DNA from: SHVO01 sp041905525
GTDB taxonomy: Bacteria > Pseudomonadota > Alphaproteobacteria > Rhodospirillales > Rhodospirillaceae
Direction: 5' to 3'
Assembly: GCA_041905525.1 (NCBI GenBank)
Contig: JAYRKY010000002.1
Location: 124,001 to 188,000, forward strand
DNA length: 64,000 bases
The notes beneath the pieces were generated by a model, which searched no databases, had not been told where the DNA came from, and saw only the letters and a program-made list of their open reading frames with translations. The stretch's first letter is position 1, and each line of letters starts with the position of its first letter. A program made the position numbers and the translations under genes. Below are positions 53,685-62,242 of the stretch, piece after piece.

Positions 53685-53702
53685 ATGTTGTATATACAAC
53701 AT
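53685..53702. promoter_or_regulatory. Perfect 18-base palindrome downstream of marR
   Basis: ATGTTGTATATACAACAT is an exact inverted repeat that begins at the marR stop codon and lies about 112 bases upstream of the cNMP/TPR gene start. Its form (TTGTATATACAA core) resembles MarR-family operators. It would suit control of the cNMP/TPR gene, and possibly of read-through, by the adjacent MarR protein. Confidence 0.55.
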
Positions 53703-54175
53703 TAGCTGCGGAGACTGGCGGTCGCCGCCGCCGTCAGGGCCAGAAGCTGGCCCGTTCTGCCCGGCCCAATCTTCTGCGAGGTCTCCGCTTGCGCGGCCCG
53801 CCAGAGCGCCGCCGCCTCCCGGAACGCGGCTTCGCCTTCGGCCGTCAGACTGACCTGTCCGGGGCGCCGCCCGGCCCCCGCGCTCAGGTCCAATAATCCC
53901 CGCTCTTCCAAAGGTTTGAGGGTGCGGTTCAAACTGGTTCGGTCCAAGGCCAGAACCTCGCGCAGGACCGGCAGGGGCATCGGGTTCAGGGCCGCCACCG
54001 CGGCTAGTATTGTGAACTGGCCGCAGGTTAATCCGGCTGGCGCCAGAACGGTATCGTAGGCCCGGGAGATCGCCCGCGCCGCGCGGCGCACGTTATGGCA
54101 GAGACAGACCTCCAGAACCGCGCGCGGATCGAGAGTTTCGGCCGATGACCCACCAGATAAAGGGCGCAAATTCAT
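53702..54175 (-). CDS. MarR-family transcriptional regulator
   Basis: 157 residues. A winged helix-turn-helix occupies the middle: LTCGQFTILAAVAALNPMPL and VLALDRTSLNRTLKPLEERG (recognition helix), then LTAEGEAAFREAAALW as the dimer helix. The Cys in EVCLCHNVRRA near the N-terminus might serve as a redox sensor as in OhrR-like proteins, but this is speculation. The ATG lies within a second palindrome, suggesting autorepression. A perfect palindrome follows its stop and precedes the next gene on the same strand. Confidence 0.92.
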   Translation of the reverse strand: MNLRPLSGGSSAETLDPRAVLEVCLCHNVRRAARAISRAYDTVLAPAGLTCGQFTILAAVAALNPMPLPVLREVLALDRTSLNRTLKPLEERGLLDLSAGAGRRPGQVSLTAEGEAAFREAAALWRAAQAETSQKIGPGRTGQLLALTAAATASLRS

Positions 54176-54198
54176 AATGACGTATATGCATCATTATG
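54173..54198. promoter_or_regulatory. Inverted repeat overlapping the marR start
   Basis: CATAATGA and TCATTATG (arms 54173-54180 and 54191-54198) flank a ten-base AT-rich centre and include the marR start codon. A regulator bound here would block marR transcription or translation, consistent with autorepression. Its sequence differs from the 18-base palindrome at 53685, although both are AT-rich. Confidence 0.5.
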
Positions 54199-54225
54199 GT
54201 GGATTTGAAAAGCGGCGGCGTCGTT

Positions 54226-54489
54226 TTAGGGCCCGGCCGGCTCCTGTTTGATAGCGCCCTGATAGATTCGCGCCGTCTGCCCTTCCAACTGGGCCAAAAC
54301 GAATCGGTTACCGTTCTCGTCGCGCCCGAATTCCAGGCCGATGGCATTCTTCTCCAGGGCCGCGATGATCTCGCTTTCGGGGCGGGCGAACGCCTTCCCC
54401 AGCGATGCCACCAGGGCGGCGATTTCCTTGTACATCTCGCGGTTCTCGTCGCGAGGCTTCTCGGGCGTTTGAGGCGGGTCATGCGGCAT
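54226..54489 (-). CDS. Small hypothetical protein
   Basis: 87 residues from an ATG with AGAAG nine bases upstream; a second ATG 18 bases earlier is possible. The N-terminal 15 residues are charged and Pro-rich, then EMYKEIAALVASLGKAFARP and EIIAALEKNAIGLEFG suggest a short helical core followed by beta strands (NGNRFVLAQLEGQTARIYQG). No signal peptide or known domain. It lies upstream of marR on the same strand, and the marR operator lies between them. Confidence 0.55.
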   Translation of the reverse strand: MPHDPPQTPEKPRDENREMYKEIAALVASLGKAFARPESEIIAALEKNAIGLEFGRDENGNRFVLAQLEGQTARIYQGAIKQEPAGP

Positions 54490-54627
54490 GGCGAGGCTTC
54501 TAAACATGTTCGGCGGGGCGCGAAAGCGGTCTTGGCGCCGGGGAGGCGGCCTTTTTTGTCGTCGCGTGGTTTGCCTCTGCGCGAGTCCGCGTGGCAATCT
54601 CACCGCTTCACGTGATGGGGATCGTGG

Positions 54628-55107
54628 ATGATCAGACGGCTCGTTCTCGCCTTGGTACTTTTCTGCGCGCCCCTGGGCGCCGCCCAGGCTCAGACCAAGA
54701 ATATCGTCGGCACGGCGCTCGACGCCGGGACCTTCACCATCTTTCTCGCCGCCGTCAAAGCCGCGAACCTGGGCGATCTATTGACCCAGAGCCCGCAGAT
54801 CACGGTGTTCGCGCCGACAGATGACGCCTTCGCGAAACTTCCAAGGGGCGCCATCCAGGACATGCTGCGTCCCGAGAACCGCGAAAAAACCCGCGCGCTG
54901 CTCATGCACCATATTGTCGTCGGCCGCGTGGTCGCGCGCGACTTTCTCGGCAAACGCATGGAAGCGGCGACCGCCGACGGCGCCCTCGTGCTGATCGACG
55001 CCACCAAGACGGTCATGATCGACAATGCGCGCCTGGTCAAAGCCGACATCCCGGCCGACAACGGCATCATCCATGTCATCGATACCGTCCTCACGCCGAA
55101 GAAGTGA
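54628..55107 (+). CDS. Secreted fasciclin (FAS1) domain protein
   Basis: 159 residues. A signal peptide (MIRRLVLALVLFCAPLGAAQA) is followed by one FAS1 domain with the two conserved boxes: ITVFAPTDDAFAKLPRGAI and the YH-like MHHIVVGRV, ending in ADIPADNGIIHVIDTVLTP. FAS1 proteins act in cell adhesion or periplasmic binding in bacteria. The stop overlaps the GTG start of the next gene (GTGA), making this the first gene of a seven-gene operon with a peptide transporter and gamma-glutamyltransferase. Confidence 0.93.
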   Translation: MIRRLVLALVLFCAPLGAAQAQTKNIVGTALDAGTFTIFLAAVKAANLGDLLTQSPQITVFAPTDDAFAKLPRGAIQDMLRPENREKTRALLMHHIVVGRVVARDFLGKRMEAATADGALVLIDATKTVMIDNARLVKADIPADNGIIHVIDTVLTPKK

Positions 55108-55967
55108 ACCGCTTGACCTCGACGTCGATCAAGCTCGTCTCCTACGAATATAGTCACGGCCCCAGCTTCGGCGCCGTGGTCGGCAACGACATCATCGATT
55201 TGTCGGACGCGGGGCCGTCCTTGCGCGCCGTCCTTGCCGCGGGTCCGGTCGACAACCTCGACGCCGTCGTCGCGCAACGCAAGCCGACGGTCGCGCTCGA
55301 TCACGTGGTCCTATTGCAGGTCATTCCCGATGCCGGCCGCATCATCTGCGTCGGACACAACTATCCGAAGGAAGGCAATCCGCACGGCAACGATCCCAAC
55401 GCTCCGCCGACCTTGTTCATGCGCACGCCGCAGTCCCTGGTCGGTCACCGGCAATCGATCGTCTGTCCCGGCGCCTCGCGCGAATATGACTTCGAAGGCG
55501 AACTCGCCGTCGTCATCGGCAAGGGCGGCCGCCGGATCCCGCCGGAGCGCTCCCTTAGCCACGTCGCCGGCTACACCTGTTTCCTCGACGGCTCGGTGCG
55601 CGATTTCCAAAAACACTCCCTCACCGCAGGCAAGAATTTCGACTCCTCCGGCGCGTGCGGACCGTGGCTCGTTCCCGCGGGCGCGATCCCCGATCCGCAG
55701 CGCCTGATGCTCACCACCCGCATCAACGGCGAGATCATGCAGCAGTCGTCCACCGCCGCGATGATCCGCTCGGTGGCCGCGCTCATTTCCTACATCTCGG
55801 TGTTCACCCATCTTGAGGTGGGCGATGTGATCGCAACCGGCTCTCCGTCCGGGTCGGGCAACGGCCGCACGCCGCCGCGCTGGCTGCGTCCGGGCGACCG
55901 CATCGAGGTGGAGATCGAGGACATCGGCGTACTCGCCAACACCGTCATTTCCGAATCCTCAGTTTAG
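55104..55967 (+). CDS. Fumarylacetoacetate hydrolase-family protein
   Basis: 287 residues. The metal-binding FAH motifs are present: RIICVGHNYPKEGNPHG, ASREYDFEGELAVVIGKGG (the E...E pair) and GYTCFLDGSVRDFQKHS with its Asp. The C-terminal GDVIATGSPSGSGNGRTP replaces the usual GTPSGVG. These enzymes hydrolyse acylpyruvates or decarboxylate oxaloacetate or ring-cleavage products; the substrate here is unknown. It is coupled to FAS1 by a four-base overlap and precedes the permease by eleven bases with AGGAA in between. Confidence 0.87.
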   Translation: MNRLTSTSIKLVSYEYSHGPSFGAVVGNDIIDLSDAGPSLRAVLAAGPVDNLDAVVAQRKPTVALDHVVLLQVIPDAGRIICVGHNYPKEGNPHGNDPNAPPTLFMRTPQSLVGHRQSIVCPGASREYDFEGELAVVIGKGGRRIPPERSLSHVAGYTCFLDGSVRDFQKHSLTAGKNFDSSGACGPWLVPAGAIPDPQRLMLTTRINGEIMQQSSTAAMIRSVAALISYISVFTHLEVGDVIATGSPSGSGNGRTPPRWLRPGDRIEVEIEDIGVLANTVISESSV

Positions 55968-55978
55968 GAACGCGCCCG

Positions 55979-56914
55979 ATGTGGTCTTACTTCGCCCGGC
56001 GGCTCCTCATCGGCATCCCCACGCTCCTCGCCGTCGTTCTGTTCTGTTTCTTCCTGATGCGCCTCGCGCCGGGCGGCCCGTTCGACGGCGAGGCGCCGGT
56101 GCCGCCCGAGGTCCTGGCCAATCTCCGCGCGCGCTATCACCTGGACGACCCGCTGTGGCAGCAGTTCGCCAGCTATCTCGGCAACCTCCTGCGCGGCGAT
56201 TTCGGCCCTTCCTTCAAATATAAGGACTTCACGGTCACCGAACTGATCGCGCAGGGTCTGCCGGTCAGCATCGCAAATGGCCTCTCGGCCATGGTTCTGG
56301 CGATCGTCGTCGGTCTTCCCCTCGGGATTGCAGCGGCCCTAGCGCAAAATTCGCCGCGCGATTATGCGGTGTCGGGCCTCGCCATGATCGGCATCGTGGT
56401 GCCTACGTTTGTCACCGGCCAGATTCTGATCCTGGCCTTCGGTGTCTGGCTGAAAGGCACGCCCTTTCAGCTTCCGGCCGGCGGCTGGAACGGCGGCGCC
56501 TTCGCCAACCGGATTCTGCCCGTCACGGTCCTCGCGCTGCCCTTCATCGCCTATATCGCCAGAATCGCGCGCGCCAGCATGATCGAGACCATGCGCGCGA
56601 ACTTCATCCGCACCGCCCGCGCGAAAGGTCTTCCCTTCCGCACCATCGTCCTGCGCCACGCGCTGAAAACCGCCCTCACGCCCGTCATCACCTTCCTCGG
56701 ACCCGCGACCGCGTTCCTGCTCACCGGGTCCATGGTCGTCGAGACCATCTTCCAGATCCCCGGCATCGGCCGCTATTTCGTGCAAGGCGCGCTCAACCGC
56801 GACTACACCCTCGTGATGGGGGTCACTATTGTCGGCGCGGCCTTTGTCATCGTCGCCAATCTCATCGTCGATATGCTTTACGCCGTGCTCGATCCGAAGG
56901 TGCGCTATGAATAG
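55979..56914 (+). CDS. Peptide-type ABC transporter permease (OppB/DppB family)
   Basis: 311 residues with six predicted transmembrane helices. The family N-terminus YFARRLLIGIPTLLAVVLFC and the EAA loop in RTARAKGLPFRTIVLRHALK are typical, followed by ETIFQIPGIGRYFVQGALNR. Together with the next gene it forms the channel of an importer for di- or oligopeptides or glutathione. It overlaps the second permease gene by eight bases. Confidence 0.93.
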   Translation: MWSYFARRLLIGIPTLLAVVLFCFFLMRLAPGGPFDGEAPVPPEVLANLRARYHLDDPLWQQFASYLGNLLRGDFGPSFKYKDFTVTELIAQGLPVSIANGLSAMVLAIVVGLPLGIAAALAQNSPRDYAVSGLAMIGIVVPTFVTGQILILAFGVWLKGTPFQLPAGGWNGGAFANRILPVTVLALPFIAYIARIARASMIETMRANFIRTARAKGLPFRTIVLRHALKTALTPVITFLGPATAFLLTGSMVVETIFQIPGIGRYFVQGALNRDYTLVMGVTIVGAAFVIVANLIVDMLYAVLDPKVRYE

Positions 56915-57818
56915 CCTCAACCTCACCTCGGGCCACGGCGCCGCGCTGGAAGCCGCGGCGGAAGTCGAGGGCCGCAGCCTGTGGCAGGACGCCTGGCGCC
57001 GTCTGAAGGCGAACCGCGCCGCGCTCGCCAGCATGGTGGTCCTGGCCGTGATCGCCGTGGTGTGTCTCGTCGGACCCTACATGCTTCCGTGGCCCTACGA
57101 CGCCATCGATTGGGACCACGTCGAAGCGATGCCGCCGAATTTCGAGCTGGGGCACTATCTCGGCACCGATTCCGTCGGGCGCGACCTTCTCGCGCGTACG
57201 CTGGTCGGAGGGCGGATCTCGCTGATGGTCGGCATCCTCGCCACCGCCGTCGCGCTGTTCATCGGCGTGACCGTCGGGGCCGTCGCCGGCTTTGTCGGCG
57301 GGCGCGTCGACCAACTGCTCATGCGCCTGGTCGATCTTCTCTACTCGGTGCCGCTCACCTTCTTCGTCATCATCCTCATGGTGATGTTCGGACGCAACTT
57401 CGTCCTCATGTTCCTTGCCATCGGCGCGGTCGAATGGCTCACCATGGCGCGCATCGTACGCGGCCAGACCCTGTCGCTGAAATCCAAGGAGTTCATCGAA
57501 GCGGCGCGCGCTTCGGGCGGTTCCACGGCGGGGATCATCATCCGCCACATCGTGCCCAATGTGCTCGGGGTCGTGATCGTCTACGTCACGCTGACGATCC
57601 CGCAGGTCATCCTGCTCGAAAGCTTCCTGTCGTTCCTCGGTCTCGGCGTGCAAGAGCCGCTCACAAGCTGGGGCGTGCTCCTCAATGAAGGTGCGGCCGA
57701 ACTCGAGGTGAATCCGCAGACCCTGATCGTCCCCGCGGTTTTCATGACCGCCACGCTCTTCTGTTTCAACTTCCTCGGCGACGGCCTGCGCGATGCGCTC
57801 GACCCCAAGGATCGCTGA
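56907..57818 (+). CDS. Peptide-type ABC transporter permease (OppC/DppC family)
   Basis: 303 residues with six helices. WRRLKANRAALASMVVLAVI is the usual start; the EAA loop is SKEFIEAARASGGSTAGII, and LGLGVQEPLTSWGVLLNEGA near the end marks OppC. One base separates it from the first ATPase gene. It completes the membrane channel of the importer. Confidence 0.93.
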   Translation: MNSLNLTSGHGAALEAAAEVEGRSLWQDAWRRLKANRAALASMVVLAVIAVVCLVGPYMLPWPYDAIDWDHVEAMPPNFELGHYLGTDSVGRDLLARTLVGGRISLMVGILATAVALFIGVTVGAVAGFVGGRVDQLLMRLVDLLYSVPLTFFVIILMVMFGRNFVLMFLAIGAVEWLTMARIVRGQTLSLKSKEFIEAARASGGSTAGIIIRHIVPNVLGVVIVYVTLTIPQVILLESFLSFLGLGVQEPLTSWGVLLNEGAAELEVNPQTLIVPAVFMTATLFCFNFLGDGLRDALDPKDR

Positions 57819-57819
57819 C

Positions 57820-58803
57820 ATGGCGCAGCGTATCCTCGAGATCGACGCGCTCACCGTGCGCTTCGCCACGCCCGACGGCGAAGTGTCGGCGGTCAGCGAC
57901 GTTTCGCTTCACGTCGATAAGGGCGAATGTCTCGGCATCGTCGGCGAATCAGGGTCCGGCAAAAGCCAGACCTTCATGGCCGCGATGGGCCTTCTCGCGG
58001 CCAACGGGCGGGCCGCCGGCGCGGTGCGCTTCGCCGGCACCGATCTTCTCACCGCCGACGAGCGCACGCTCAACGGCTTGCGCGGCAATCGTCTGGCCAT
58101 GGTCTTCCAGGACCCGATGACTTCGCTCACGCCCCATATGCGCATCGGGCGTCAGCTTACGGAAGTACTTCAGCGGCATCGCGGCCTCGACGCCGCGGCC
58201 GCGCGCGCCGCGGCGCTTGCGATGCTGGCGCGGGTGCAAGTCCCCGAGCCCGAGCGGCGCCTTGCCATGTATCCCCACGAGCTCTCCGGCGGCCTGCGCC
58301 AGCGCATCGTGCTTGCCATGGCGCTGCTGTGCGGACCGGATCTGGTGATCGCCGACGAACCCACCACCGCGCTCGATGTGACGGTCCAGGCGCTGATCCT
58401 CGATCTGATGCGCGAGTTGAAAGAGACGCAGGGTACTTCGTTCGTGCTCATCACCCACGACCTCGGTGTGGTCGCCGGCCTCGCCGACCGTGTCGCCGTG
58501 ATGTACGCCGGGCGTGTGGTCGAGACTGCGGCCGTGCAGGAGATTTTCGCCGCGCCGCGCCATCCCTATACAAAAGGCCTGCTCGCGTGTACGCCGCGCC
58601 TGACCGATCCTCCCATGGCGGAGCTGCCGACCATCCCGGGCCAGCCGCCGAATCTCCAGAAGCTTCCGCCCGGCTGCAGTTTCAATCCGCGCTGCGCCTC
58701 CGCGTTCGAACGCTGCCGCGCCGAGCGACCCGCGCTCGCCGCCGGCGGAACGTTGAACGCGTGTTTCCTGAACCACTCCGTCGCCGCCGCGGGGGCCGCA
58801 TGA
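57820..58803 (+). CDS. Peptide-type ABC transporter ATPase (OppD/DppD family)
   Basis: 327 residues. Walker A GESGSGKSQTFM, Q-loop VFQDPMTSLTPHM, signature LSGGLRQRIVLA, Walker B LVIADEPTTALDV, and the H-loop LITHDLG. The C-terminal oligopeptide-domain cysteines (GCSFNPRCASAFERC) match the family's iron-sulfur-like cysteine set. The frame is open 27 bases upstream, but the ATG at 57820 matches homologues. The stop overlaps the next start by four bases. Confidence 0.94.
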   Translation: MAQRILEIDALTVRFATPDGEVSAVSDVSLHVDKGECLGIVGESGSGKSQTFMAAMGLLAANGRAAGAVRFAGTDLLTADERTLNGLRGNRLAMVFQDPMTSLTPHMRIGRQLTEVLQRHRGLDAAAARAAALAMLARVQVPEPERRLAMYPHELSGGLRQRIVLAMALLCGPDLVIADEPTTALDVTVQALILDLMRELKETQGTSFVLITHDLGVVAGLADRVAVMYAGRVVETAAVQEIFAAPRHPYTKGLLACTPRLTDPPMAELPTIPGQPPNLQKLPPGCSFNPRCASAFERCRAERPALAAGGTLNACFLNHSVAAAGAA

Positions 58804-59825
58804 GCGAAACCCTGCGCGACGATCACCTCCTGCGGGTGAACGATCTGAAGGTGCACTATCCGGTGCGCACCGGCGGTGTGATCGTGGGCACGTACACGCC
58901 CTTGAAGGCCCTCGACGGTGTATCCTTCGATCTCAAGGCGGGGGAAACCCTCGGCGTCGTCGGAGAGTCAGGCTGCGGCAAATCGACCCTGGGCCGCGCC
59001 GTGCTCCAGCTTCTTCCCGCCACCGCCGGCGCGGTCGCGTGGCTCGGCCGGACGTTGACGGATCTGGACGCGACGGAACTCAAGGCCGAGCGCGAGCGGA
59101 TGCAGATCGTCTTTCAGGATCCGCTCGCCAGTCTCGATCCGCGCATGACCGCGGGCGATATCATCGCAGAGCCGCTGCGCAATTACCGTCCCTCCCTGAC
59201 GAAGACGGAGGTGAAGGAAAAAGTGAAGGCGATGATGGCGCGCGTGGGCCTTCATCCGTCCATGGTCAATCGCTATCCCCACGAATTTTCCGGCGGACAG
59301 TGCCAGCGCATCGGCATCGCGCGCGCGGTAATCCTCGAGCCCAAGCTCGTGGTCTGCGACGAGCCGGTGAGCGCGCTCGACGTGTCGATCCGCGCCCAGG
59401 TGGTCAATCTGCTGATGGACCTTCAGCGCGCGATGAATTTGACCATGATCTTCATCAGCCACGACCTTTCCATCGTGCGTCACATCTCGCACCGGGTCAT
59501 GGTGCTTTACCTCGGCAAGTGTATGGAACTCGCGCCGCGCGAGGCCCTTTACGCGAATCCGCGCCATCCTTATACCCAGGCGCTGCTCAGCGCCGTGCCG
59601 ATTCCGGACCCCACGATTGCCCGTGTGCGGCCCCGTATTCCGCTCGCGGGGGAATTGCCGTCGCCGCTAAATCCCCCGACGGGCTGTGTTTTTCGCACGC
59701 GCTGCCCGCGCGCAAGCGCCGTCTGCGCCGATGTGGCGCCGCCGCGCGAGCATCCCGGTGCGGGCCATGACGTGTGGTGTCATCACTGGCGTGAAACCGG
59801 ACGCGACACTAAGGTAGTCCCATGA
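58800..59825 (+). CDS. Peptide-type ABC transporter ATPase (OppF/DppF family)
   Basis: 341 residues. Walker A GESGCGKSTLGR, Q-loop VFQDPLASLDPRM, signature FSGGQCQRIGIA (Gln-Cys in place of the common Gln-Arg), Walker B LVVCDEPVSALDV, and HDLS. The C-terminal Cys-rich motif GCVFRTRCPRASAVC is intact. It pairs with the OppD-like subunit. The stop overlaps the start of gamma-glutamyltransferase as ATGA. Confidence 0.94.
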   Translation: MSETLRDDHLLRVNDLKVHYPVRTGGVIVGTYTPLKALDGVSFDLKAGETLGVVGESGCGKSTLGRAVLQLLPATAGAVAWLGRTLTDLDATELKAERERMQIVFQDPLASLDPRMTAGDIIAEPLRNYRPSLTKTEVKEKVKAMMARVGLHPSMVNRYPHEFSGGQCQRIGIARAVILEPKLVVCDEPVSALDVSIRAQVVNLLMDLQRAMNLTMIFISHDLSIVRHISHRVMVLYLGKCMELAPREALYANPRHPYTQALLSAVPIPDPTIARVRPRIPLAGELPSPLNPPTGCVFRTRCPRASAVCADVAPPREHPGAGHDVWCHHWRETGRDTKVVP

Positions 59826-61567
59826 AAAAATTCCTCCGCACCGCCTCCGCCGCCGCGCTGCTTCTTCTCGCCGCGCCGGCCTTCGCGCAAATTCCAAAGC
59901 CGGAGGCGTCCGACCCGGAAGCCTTCACCGGGCGCTCGGAACCGAAAAGCGGGACCGGAAAGGAATGGATGGTGGCCGCGGCCAATCCGCTGGCGGTGCA
60001 GGCGGGCGCCGAGATCCTGTCCGCGGGCGGGTCAGCGCTCGATGCCGCGATCGCGGTGAACCTCGTCCTCAATCTTGTCGAACCGCAGTCCTCGGGGATC
60101 GGCGGCGGCGCGTTCATTGTGCATTGGGATGCGAAGGCGGCAACGCTGCGCACCTACGACGGCCGCGAGAAAGCGCCGGCGGCGGCCGAAGAAAATCGCT
60201 TCCTCACCCAGGACGGAAAGCCGATGGGCCGCATGCAGGCCATTGTCGGCGGCAAATCCGTCGGCGTGCCCGGCTTGGTGCGTCTCATGGAACTCGCGCA
60301 TAAGAATCACGGCAAGCTGCCGTGGGCGCGGTTGTTCCAGCCCGCGATCACCCTGGCCGAAAACGGCTTTGCGATTTCGCCGCGCTTGAATGCGCTGCTC
60401 GCGGGCGACCGCAATCTCGCGAAAATCGAACCGGCGAAGTCCTTCTTCTACGACGCCAACGGCCAGGCGAAAGCCGCCGGCACCATTCTCAAGAACCCCG
60501 CCTTCGCCGCCACGCTGCGCGAGATCGCCACCAAGGGCGCGGATGCCTTCTATACCGGCGCCATCGCCGCCGACATCGTGCAAACGGTGGACTCCGCGCC
60601 CCAGAACCCAGGCGACATGACCCTCGAGGATCTGAAAGCCTACAAGGCGGTCGAACGCCCGCCCGTCTGCGGCGCGTATCGCTCTTACAAGGTGTGCGGC
60701 ATGGGCCCGCCGTCCTCCGGCGGCATCGGCGTCATTCAAAGCCTCGCGATCCTCGAGCCGCACAATCTCCGTGCCCTCGGTCCTAAGTCGCCGACGTCCT
60801 ATCACCTGATGGCGGAAGCGGGCCGGCTCTCCTTTGCCGACCGCGCGGTCTATATGGCCGATCCGGATTCGGTTCCGGTGCCGACGCAGGCCCTGATCGC
60901 ACCGGCGTATTTGAAGGAGCGCGCCGAGCTGGTGAAGGAGGATCAACGTCTGCCGGTCGCGGAAGCCGGCAAGATCCCGACCAAGGGCGCCTTCGCGCCC
61001 GCCGATAGTCCGGAGCTTCCCTCCACCACCCACTTCTCCATCGTCGACCGCGACGGCAACGCCGTCGCCATGACCAGCACGATTGAAAGCGGCTTCGGGT
61101 CCCGCCTGATGACCAAGGGCGGTTTCATCCTGAACAATCAGCTCACCGACTTTTCGTACGAGGACGTTGCCGAGAAGCGCAGCGTCGCCAACCGCGTCGC
61201 CGGCGCGAAACGCCCGCGCAGCTCCATGACGCCGACTATCGTCTTCAACAAGGACGGCAAGCTCGAAATGGTGCTCGGTTCTCCGGGCGGTCCGGCCATC
61301 GTCGGTTTTGTGGTGAAGACGCTGGTCGCCATGATCGACTGGGATATGACGCCGGCGGCCGCGGCGGCCGCGCCCTTTGTGCTCGGGATGGGGAACAATG
61401 TCATCCTCGAGGAAGGCCTCGAGCCCGTGAAGGGCGATCTTGAGAAGCTCGGCCACGCGGTGCGCGTCAATAATTCCGCCAGCGGGATCCATGCCATTCG
61501 CGTGACGAAGAATGGCCTTGTCGGCGGCGCCGATCCCCGCCGCGAAGGCGTCGTCATCGGACACTAA
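59822..61567 (+). CDS. ggt: Periplasmic gamma-glutamyltransferase
   Basis: 581 residues. A signal peptide (MKKFLRTASAAALLLLAAPA) directs export. The large-subunit part shows VEPQSSGIGGGAFIVHWD, TYDGREKAPA with the gamma-glutamyl-binding Arg, and MGPPSSGGIGVIQ. Self-cleavage would fall before Thr402 in STTHFSIVDRDGNAVAMTS, giving the small subunit with ILNNQLTDFSY and GSPGGPAIVGF. It cleaves the gamma-glutamyl bond of glutathione. Its place at the end of a peptide importer operon suggests released Cys-Gly or glutathione is taken up by the same cell. Confidence 0.95.
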   Translation: MKKFLRTASAAALLLLAAPAFAQIPKPEASDPEAFTGRSEPKSGTGKEWMVAAANPLAVQAGAEILSAGGSALDAAIAVNLVLNLVEPQSSGIGGGAFIVHWDAKAATLRTYDGREKAPAAAEENRFLTQDGKPMGRMQAIVGGKSVGVPGLVRLMELAHKNHGKLPWARLFQPAITLAENGFAISPRLNALLAGDRNLAKIEPAKSFFYDANGQAKAAGTILKNPAFAATLREIATKGADAFYTGAIAADIVQTVDSAPQNPGDMTLEDLKAYKAVERPPVCGAYRSYKVCGMGPPSSGGIGVIQSLAILEPHNLRALGPKSPTSYHLMAEAGRLSFADRAVYMADPDSVPVPTQALIAPAYLKERAELVKEDQRLPVAEAGKIPTKGAFAPADSPELPSTTHFSIVDRDGNAVAMTSTIESGFGSRLMTKGGFILNNQLTDFSYEDVAEKRSVANRVAGAKRPRSSMTPTIVFNKDGKLEMVLGSPGGPAIVGFVVKTLVAMIDWDMTPAAAAAAPFVLGMGNNVILEEGLEPVKGDLEKLGHAVRVNNSASGIHAIRVTKNGLVGGADPRREGVVIGH

Positions 61568-61606
61568 CGCGCCGACGTTTCGCGTCGTGAGTCGGTGCTT
61601 GCGCGC

Positions 61607-61837
61607 TTAGTGTTTGTGCAACGCGTCGGCGGCCTCTTCTTGCCACCGCCGGGCGAGGTGTTCCGCTTCCTCCGCCATTGCCGCCCACTGCCGTGCTTGG
61701 CGCGTCAGCGCGCTGCGGGCAGAGGCGTCGGACATGCCTTCCGCGATCAGTTGAATTTGTTCGGCGCGCTTTCGCCACAGGTGGGCGCGCGCAAGCCAAT
61801 CGATGAAACCGCTGAACTGGTCGCTGTCATGACTCAT
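61607..61837 (-). CDS. Small helical alphaproteobacterial protein
   Basis: 76 residues, mostly helical, with RAEQIQLIAEGMSDASARSA and RQARQWAAMAEEAEHLARRW. This pattern (RAE...A..M.D...R..L...A..W..MAE) is that of short two-helix proteins that are very common and unannotated in alphaproteobacteria. There is no signal peptide or metal motif. A second member of the same kind lies 80 bases upstream. Confidence 0.55.
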   Translation of the reverse strand: MSHDSDQFSGFIDWLARAHLWRKRAEQIQLIAEGMSDASARSALTRQARQWAAMAEEAEHLARRWQEEAADALHKH

Positions 61838-61917
61838 GACTCGGGCCGCACTCCGGAGCGCCCCAGGAGGCTCTCAAATCCAAGGGCGGGCGGGAGTGTT
61901 TGTTCCGCCGTGCGGGC

Positions 61918-62136
61918 TCAATGGAGCTCGGAGTCTTCCTGAGCACGCGGGCTCGGACAGGGGATCGAAGCGCGTGGTGCGGTGGTGGTGGCCTCGAGCT
62001 GTTCGCGCCGGTCGCGCGCCAGCGCGGTCCAGTACTCTGCGATCCGCACCAACGCGTCGCTCTGGGTGCCGGAGGTCTTTCCGGCCATCTCCATGCACTC
62101 GCGGGCGTGTTCCAAAAAGCGTTCGATCCGATCCAT
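61918..62136 (-). CDS. Second small helical alphaproteobacterial protein
   Basis: 72 residues. FLEHARECMEMAGKTSGTQS and RIAEYWTALARDRREQLEAT follow the same two-helix pattern as the neighbouring 76-residue protein, so the two are likely distant paralogues. The tail (PCPSPRAQEDSELH) is unstructured. No assigned function. Confidence 0.5.
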   Translation of the reverse strand: MDRIERFLEHARECMEMAGKTSGTQSDALVRIAEYWTALARDRREQLEATTTAPRASIPCPSPRAQEDSELH

Positions 62137-62242
62137 CCGTCACTAAACGGTAGGAATTCTAAAGCGTTCCACTAAGGCGAATAAATCCTGCGCGGCGGAA
62201 GGCTGCACGGTTGTGGCATTGCGCCCAACTCACGTAACGCGG

